Shown one piece after another: positions 35,092-35,783 of a DNA stretch of 35,783 nucleotides. Made by a program: the position numbers and the translations under genes. The number at the start of each line of letters is the position of its first letter. The first letter of the stretch is position 1. The stretch comes from Bradyrhizobium uaiense (GTDB lineage: Bacteria; Pseudomonadota; Alphaproteobacteria; Rhizobiales; Xanthobacteraceae): positions 1 through 35,783 of the forward strand of contig NZ_VKHP01000073.1 in the NCBI RefSeq assembly GCF_010811875.1, read 5' to 3'. Below the pieces are notes generated by a model. It worked only from the letters and a program-made list of their open reading frames with translations. It did not search any database and was not told the DNA's origin.

Positions 35092-35616
35092 TCAATCCCT
35101 ATGAGAGGGCCGCGCCGCGGCCAGGCCGGCAAGAAACTCGAGGATGACGCGCGCGCACAGAAATGCGGCAAGCCCCGCGGCATCGTGGAGTGGGCTGACG
35201 CAATTGATGTCGATTGCGACGATGTTCAGCCGACGCAGCAATCGCGCGATCTGCAGGCCTTCGCGTGCTGTCACGCCGTCCCAATTTGGGGTGATGACCC
35301 CAGGGGCAACCGACGGATCGAAAAAATCCATGTCCCAGCAAATGTAAACGGGTCGATTGGCGAGACGCCGAACGACTTCGTCGAGAACCGGTATAATGCC
35401 GCGATCCAGCAGTTCTGTGATTGTCACCAGTTGATAGCCAAGCTCGCGAGCGTGCGCGTAGAGCCCCTTCGAGGCGACCGGTCCGCGCAGTCCGATATGG
35501 TACGACACGGTCGGGTCGAGCAGGCGGGATTCGGCGGCCCGATGAAAGGCAGCTGGCCCAGTGTTTCCGGCCAAGGGATAGGCATCGGTGTGCGCATCCA
35601 GGTGCACGACCGCGAG
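35092..35616 (-). CDS. Arginase/agmatinase/formiminoglutamase family hydrolase, C-terminal part
   Basis: The sequence reads LAVVHLDAHTDAYPLAGNTG (metal ligands D, H, D), later YICWDMDFFDPSVAPGVITP (second metal motif DxDxxDP) and the ending LARLLRRLN-like helix, NCVSPLHDAAGLAAFLCARV. These are the ureohydrolase fold and metal-binding residues of the arginase family. The N-terminal part with the GGDHS-like His is absent: real coding sequence stops at 35616, the centre of the palindrome, and everything upstream is inverted repeat. It starts five bases before the SfnB-like gene on the same strand. Substrate (guanidino compound) cannot be specified. Confidence 0.8.
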   Translation of the reverse strand, partial: LAVVHLDAHTDAYPLAGNTGPAAFHRAAESRLLDPTVSYHIGLRGPVASKGLYAHARELGYQLVTITELLDRGIIPVLDEVVRRLANRPVYICWDMDFFDPSVAPGVITPNWDGVTAREGLQIARLLRRLNIVAIDINCVSPLHDAAGLAAFLCARVILEFLAGLAAARPSHRD

Positions 35617-35783
35617 CTCGCGGTCGTGCACCTGGATGCGCACACCGATGCCTATCCCTTGGCCGGAAACACTGGGCCAGCTGCCTTTCATCGGGCCGCC
35701 GAATCCCGCCTGCTCGACCCGACCGTGTCGTACCATATCGGACTGCGCGGACCGGTCGCCTCGAAGGGGCTCTACGCGCACGC
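35450..35783. repeat. Perfect 334-bp palindrome at the window end
   Basis: The right arm 35617-35783 is the exact reverse complement of 35450-35616, with the centre at CGCGAGCTCGCG (35611-35622) and no spacer. The arms show no mismatch in the positions I compared, and the match runs to the last base, so the repeat may continue beyond the window. Perfect zero-spacer palindromes this long are unstable in bacteria, so an assembly or amplification artefact is as likely as real inverted duplication. Confidence 0.97.

Noticed and set aside
35617..35781. N-terminal 55 residues of the arginase-family frame
   Set aside because: They are the inverted copy of the gene's own sequence in the palindrome.
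1..35783. CRISPR arrays and complete insertion sequences
   Set aside because: No regularly spaced repeats and no intact transposase gene were seen on either strand.

Overview
The window is high-GC DNA from an alphaproteobacterium, most probably a Bradyrhizobium-type member of the Hyphomicrobiales. The pointers are a C-terminal domain very close to rhizobial ribosomal protein bL12, a tRNA-Lys-like gene, Trb conjugation debris, and the families of the SfnB-like and YbgC-like proteins. It reads as an accessory region (genomic or symbiosis island): intact cassettes lie between many truncated, frameshifted or nonsense-mutated genes and copies of a dispersed repeat.

Layout. 1-3,031: the 3' end of a GSU2403-type nucleotidyltransferase, a decayed ABC permease, and an intact 569-residue protein ending in a ribosomal bL12 C-terminal domain. 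3,200-3,360: first relic of a repeat built from the 3' ends of a ybgC-like thioesterase and a serine recombinase. 3,546-15,189: a defence-like block with a DCL/DUF3223 gene, a broken PIN-domain gene, the AbiEi/AbiEii type IV toxin-antitoxin pair (minus strand), and a complete Wadjet operon jetABCD (plus strand). An alphaproteobacterial-type LexA site lies just upstream of jetA. 15,358-18,600: mobile-element debris (serine recombinase fragment, tail of a group II intron, ybgC-like gene with a nine-codon deletion, second repeat copy) and two damaged tandem LuxR regulators, one broken by a perfect 25-bp tandem duplication. 18,601-20,385: no confident gene. 20,386-20,459: a tRNA-Lys-like gene with changes at normally invariant positions.

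20,750-30,051: a three-gene, same-strand cassette that I do not recognise as a described system. Two very large paralogues share an uncharacterised N-terminal region followed by tandem GNAT acetyltransferase domains; the second also has a C-terminal DUF4332-like helix-hairpin-helix module. The third gene is an 848-residue protein with an amidotransferase-like N-terminus and a NodB-like polysaccharide deacetylase domain. The pairing of acetyltransferases with a deacetylase suggests acyl modification of a glycan or amino-sugar compound. This is the best candidate for a new system here.

31,094-35,783: third repeat copy, trbG and livF fragments fused at a junction, a frameshifted acyl-CoA dehydrogenase, a TetR remnant, an intact SfnB/DszC-like flavin monooxygenase and a truncated arginase-family gene. 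The window ends in a perfect 334-bp palindrome running to the last base, which may be a real inverted duplication or an assembly artefact.
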